A stretch of 64,000 nucleotides of DNA from Erysipelotrichaceae bacterium. Its GTDB lineage: Bacteria; Bacillota_I; Bacilli_A; Erysipelotrichales; Erysipelotrichaceae. Each line of letters starts with the position of its first letter. Positions within the stretch are counted from its first letter, which is position 1. The notes beneath the pieces are model-generated. The model was not told the DNA's origin and ran no database searches. It saw nothing but the letters and a program-made list of their open reading frames with translations. A program made the position numbers and the translations under genes. Where the stretch lies: assembly GCA_017404205.1 (NCBI GenBank), contig JAFRCV010000008.1, forward strand, positions 124,001 through 188,000, in the 5' to 3' direction. Shown here piece after piece: positions 61,621-64,000 of this stretch.

Positions 61621-62088
61621 ATGCATTATTTAATATATTTTTTTATTGTTGCAGTATTAGTTTTTATAGATCAGTTTAGTAAATCTTTGATTGTTTCAAC
61701 TATTGATTTAAATCAATCGATAACTGTTATTAAAGGTTTTTTTAATATAACTTATGTACGTAATTTTGGCGCTGGTTTTTCAATAATGCAAAACGCAACA
61801 ACTACTTTCTATATAATTACACCAATTTGTTTAATTTTATTTATATATTTGTTAATTAAAACTAAAGAGAAAGATTATCTAAGTAAAACCGCTTTATTGT
61901 TAATGATTGGCGGTACTATTGGAAATTTTTTAGATCGCATCATTAATGTTTATGTTGTAGATTTCTTGGATTTCATTATTTTTGGTTGGGATTTTCCTGT
62001 TTTTAATTTCGCTGATATTTGTTTAACGATTGGTGTAGGCATATATATTGTTTCATTATTGAAGGAGTCAAAAAATGAAAGAGCTTAA
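61621..62088 (+). CDS. lspA: Lipoprotein signal peptidase (SPase II)
   Basis: Four-span membrane aspartyl protease that removes lipoprotein signals. The 155 residues have VRNFGAGFSI (usual NTGAAFS block), the first catalytic Asp in GGTIGNFLDRI and the second in FNFADICLTIG. It would process the three predicted lipoproteins in this window (4111, 38385, possibly 55177). Overlaps rluD by 14 bases. Confidence 0.95.
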   Translation: MHYLIYFFIVAVLVFIDQFSKSLIVSTIDLNQSITVIKGFFNITYVRNFGAGFSIMQNATTTFYIITPICLILFIYLLIKTKEKDYLSKTALLLMIGGTIGNFLDRIINVYVVDFLDFIIFGWDFPVFNFADICLTIGVGIYIVSLLKESKNERA

Positions 62089-62986
62089 ATTAATGGTAGA
62101 TATTGATAATGTTGATTTAAGACTTGATTATTTTCTGGCATTAAATACGCCTTTAAGTCGCTCTAATATTCAAAAACTTATTAAAGATGGATCAATAACT
62201 GTAAATGGAAAACGTTCAAAAAATGCCTATAAAACAGCGATTAATGACGAAATTAAAATTTTATATGAAGAAAATATAATATCAGATTTAAAGCCCAATG
62301 ACGTTCCTTTAAATATTATTTATGAAGATGATGATTTATTAATAATCAATAAACAAAAGAATTTAGTTGTCCATCCAGCACCTGGAAATTATGACAACAC
62401 AATTGTGAATGGCTTACTATATAGATCCAAACAATTATCAGATATTAATGGTTATTTTAGACCTGGTATTGTGCATAGAATTGATAAAGATACTAGTGGC
62501 TTATTAGTTGTAGCTAAAAATAATGATGCACATATTAAACTAGCTGAGCAATTAAAAGACAAAACTATGTATCGCAAATATTATGCTTTAGTAAAAGGCG
62601 TTATTAGTAATAATGAAGGTGTGATTAATGCGCCAATTGGAAGAAGTATTAAAGATCGTCAAAAAATGTGTGTAACTGAAAAGAATTCTAAAGAAGCTAT
62701 TACTGAATTTAAAGTCTTAGAAAGATATCAAAACTCAACTCTATTGGATATAAAACTATTAACTGGTCGCACACATCAAATAAGAGTTCATATGTCATAT
62801 ATTAATCATCCTGTTTTAAATGACAGCAAATATGGTGGTCCAATATTTGATGAAACTGGACAATATTTACATGCATATTATTTAAGTTTTATTCATCCAA
62901 GCACTTTAAAAAGAATCGAATTTAAGACTGATATTCCTGAATATATGAAGGAATATATAAAAGAAAATGGAGGCAAATATGAATAG
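62075..62986 (+). CDS. rluD: RluD-type 23S rRNA pseudouridine synthase
   Basis: A 303-residue pseudouridine synthase with an N-terminal S4 domain (about 14-60, RSNIQKLIKDGSITVNGK) and the catalytic motif GIVHRIDKDTSGLLVV, then LLTGRTHQIRVHM. In this gene order (lspA-rluD) it is the usual RluD/YlyB homologue of Firmicutes. Overlaps the rhomboid gene by 8 bases. Confidence 0.93.
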   Translation: MKELKLMVDIDNVDLRLDYFLALNTPLSRSNIQKLIKDGSITVNGKRSKNAYKTAINDEIKILYEENIISDLKPNDVPLNIIYEDDDLLIINKQKNLVVHPAPGNYDNTIVNGLLYRSKQLSDINGYFRPGIVHRIDKDTSGLLVVAKNNDAHIKLAEQLKDKTMYRKYYALVKGVISNNEGVINAPIGRSIKDRQKMCVTEKNSKEAITEFKVLERYQNSTLLDIKLLTGRTHQIRVHMSYINHPVLNDSKYGGPIFDETGQYLHAYYLSFIHPSTLKRIEFKTDIPEYMKEYIKENGGKYE

Positions 62987-64000
62987 AAGCAATATTTATA
63001 AAATCTATCAACTCTATAATTTCTTTATGCATAATTATAATTATGTTAATTTTTCATTCTATGGAAAAGATTTTAAAGATGAATTATGGCTTTTAAATAA
63101 AGATAATGATGATTATCAAATAATTAGATTATCATCTAAAGAAATCATAACTAATCAAAATGAATTATTACGATTTGAAGCAATTAAACAAGTATTTCAA
63201 AAGCAATATAATCTAGAAAATATTAAATTACTAGATATACATATTTCTAATGATGAATATGGCATTGATAATGAAGAAAACATTGCGATAATAAACAGCA
63301 ATTATCATAGTGGCATTGATTTAAGTAAATATTTTATAGGAATTTATGATGTTGTTCATGATGTAGATAATGAGGAAGAAGAGATTAAATCATTATTAGA
63401 TTCAATAAATGAACAAGTGAATTTTAAAAAAGCTAAACAAAAAAGAAATAGATTCAAAGATCTTTTTTCTAAAAAGACGGTTGTTTTTTCTTTAATTGTC
63501 ATATCAGTTTTGATGTTTATTTTTTCGACAATATTAAGCAACAAATATTCTCAATCTGCTTCTTTAATTTTCCTTGGTGCCGATTATAAGATTTTCACTT
63601 TAGGATTAAAAGAATTTTGGCGTTTATTTACATATTCTTTTTTACATGGAAGTATTATCCATCTAATTTCTAATTGCCTTTCTTTATATGTTATTGGTTC
63701 CTTACTTGAACCCAGAATTGGACATTTAAAGTTTTTAGTAATCTATATTTTAGGTGTAATTGGTGCAGGCTTATCACACGGCATTCTATTAGGTAATTCA
63801 TTATGTATCGGAATGTCTGGTGGTATATATGCTTTATTTGCTTATTTTATATTATATTTTTCTAGAAGACGCATGATTAATTTTGCATCGATTATGCCAA
63901 CAATAATGATTAATTTACTTATCAATTTCATGCCTGGTGTATCTTGGCAAGGTCATTTAGGTGGTGCAATTATTGGCATTATCTTCTTTTATATTTATCT
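62979..64000 (+). CDS. Rhomboid protease, YqgP/GluP-like (3' end cut by the window)
   Basis: About 340 residues are visible before the window ends. A cytoplasmic N-terminal domain (about 1-160, YGKDFKDELWLLNKDND and similar) precedes a membrane domain with FLHGSIIHLISN, catalytic Ser in GMSGGIYALFAYF and catalytic His in QGHLGGAIIG. The N-terminal extension resembles YqgP/GluP of Bacillus, which acts with metal transporters and FtsH. GGAGG is five bases before the ATG, overlapping the end of rluD. Confidence 0.88.
   Translation, partial: MNRSNIYKIYQLYNFFMHNYNYVNFSFYGKDFKDELWLLNKDNDDYQIIRLSSKEIITNQNELLRFEAIKQVFQKQYNLENIKLLDIHISNDEYGIDNEENIAIINSNYHSGIDLSKYFIGIYDVVHDVDNEEEEIKSLLDSINEQVNFKKAKQKRNRFKDLFSKKTVVFSLIVISVLMFIFSTILSNKYSQSASLIFLGADYKIFTLGLKEFWRLFTYSFLHGSIIHLISNCLSLYVIGSLLEPRIGHLKFLVIYILGVIGAGLSHGILLGNSLCIGMSGGIYALFAYFILYFSRRRMINFASIMPTIMINLLINFMPGVSWQGHLGGAIIGIIFFYIY

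Overview
The window is a gene-dense, strongly AT-rich bacterial chromosome segment that uses the standard genetic code: UGA terminates murG, the regulator at 7065, the P-type ATPase and rsmE, so this is not a code-4 mollicute. Several traits point to the Bacillota (Bacilli side, possibly an uncultured RF39/Erysipelotrichales/Acholeplasma-like lineage; this placement is inference). L27 carries the N-terminal extension ending in FFA before SKKG that Firmicutes cleave with Prp. infC-rpmI-rplT has an L20-type leader. All tRNA genes encode CCA. DivIB, an UPF0735/ThrR regulator and a YdjG-YdjH-YdjI-like module are present.

Layout. 1-5.5 kb: rpmA, obg, ruvAB, rpmG, a metallo-hydrolase, a lipoprotein and trxB. 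5.5-7.9 kb: dinB facing a LexA-like self-cleaving repressor. 7.9-10.7 kb: murG, murB, ftsQ. 10.7-11.5 kb: nine minus-strand tRNAs. 11.6-15.5 kb: one 1274-residue coiled-coil protein. 15.5-22.8 kb: a complete aspartate-to-threonine pathway on two diverging arms (thrC-thrB-thrR and hom-lysC-asd-aminotransferase). 22.8-26.2 kb: a large adenosine-deaminase-like fusion protein and a patatin. 26.2-26.9 kb: a lone IS200-type insertion. 27-34.5 kb: UMF1 transporter, zinc phospholipase C-like protein, acyl-CoA synthetase, lysophospholipase, and a split zinc/cadmium efflux operon with an ArsR/SmtB-type sensor. 34.5-42.6 kb: a GH2 glycosidase, GNAT, rhomboid, second patatin, thioredoxin-like lipoprotein, an inactive-looking VanY relative, RluA-type and RlmI-type RNA enzymes, GtrA. 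42.6-56 kb: pcrA, the YdjGHI-like module, rsmE, mtaB, a Mur ligase relative without its P-loop lysine, rpsU, phoH, rdgB, trmL and small membrane or lipoproteins. 56-64 kb: infC-rpmI-rplT, tRNA-Glu, a decayed patch, a flavin protein, an FAD oxidoreductase, gltX, lspA, rluD and a rhomboid cut by the window end.

Recurring themes. At least fifteen genes have a sigma-A-like -10 box exactly six bases before the ATG and no Shine-Dalgarno sequence, so their mRNAs should start at the AUG; other genes here have good Shine-Dalgarno sites, so both initiation modes appear to coexist. Terminator hairpins are often folded out of the last codons and the stop codon of the gene they terminate. Two cell-wall enzyme relatives (MurE-like, VanY-like) have lost catalytic residues while keeping full-length frames. 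The candidates I consider most worth following are the leaderless architecture, the deaminase fusion at 22834-25299, the two pseudoenzymes, the giant coiled coil, and the dinB/LexA-like divergent control region.
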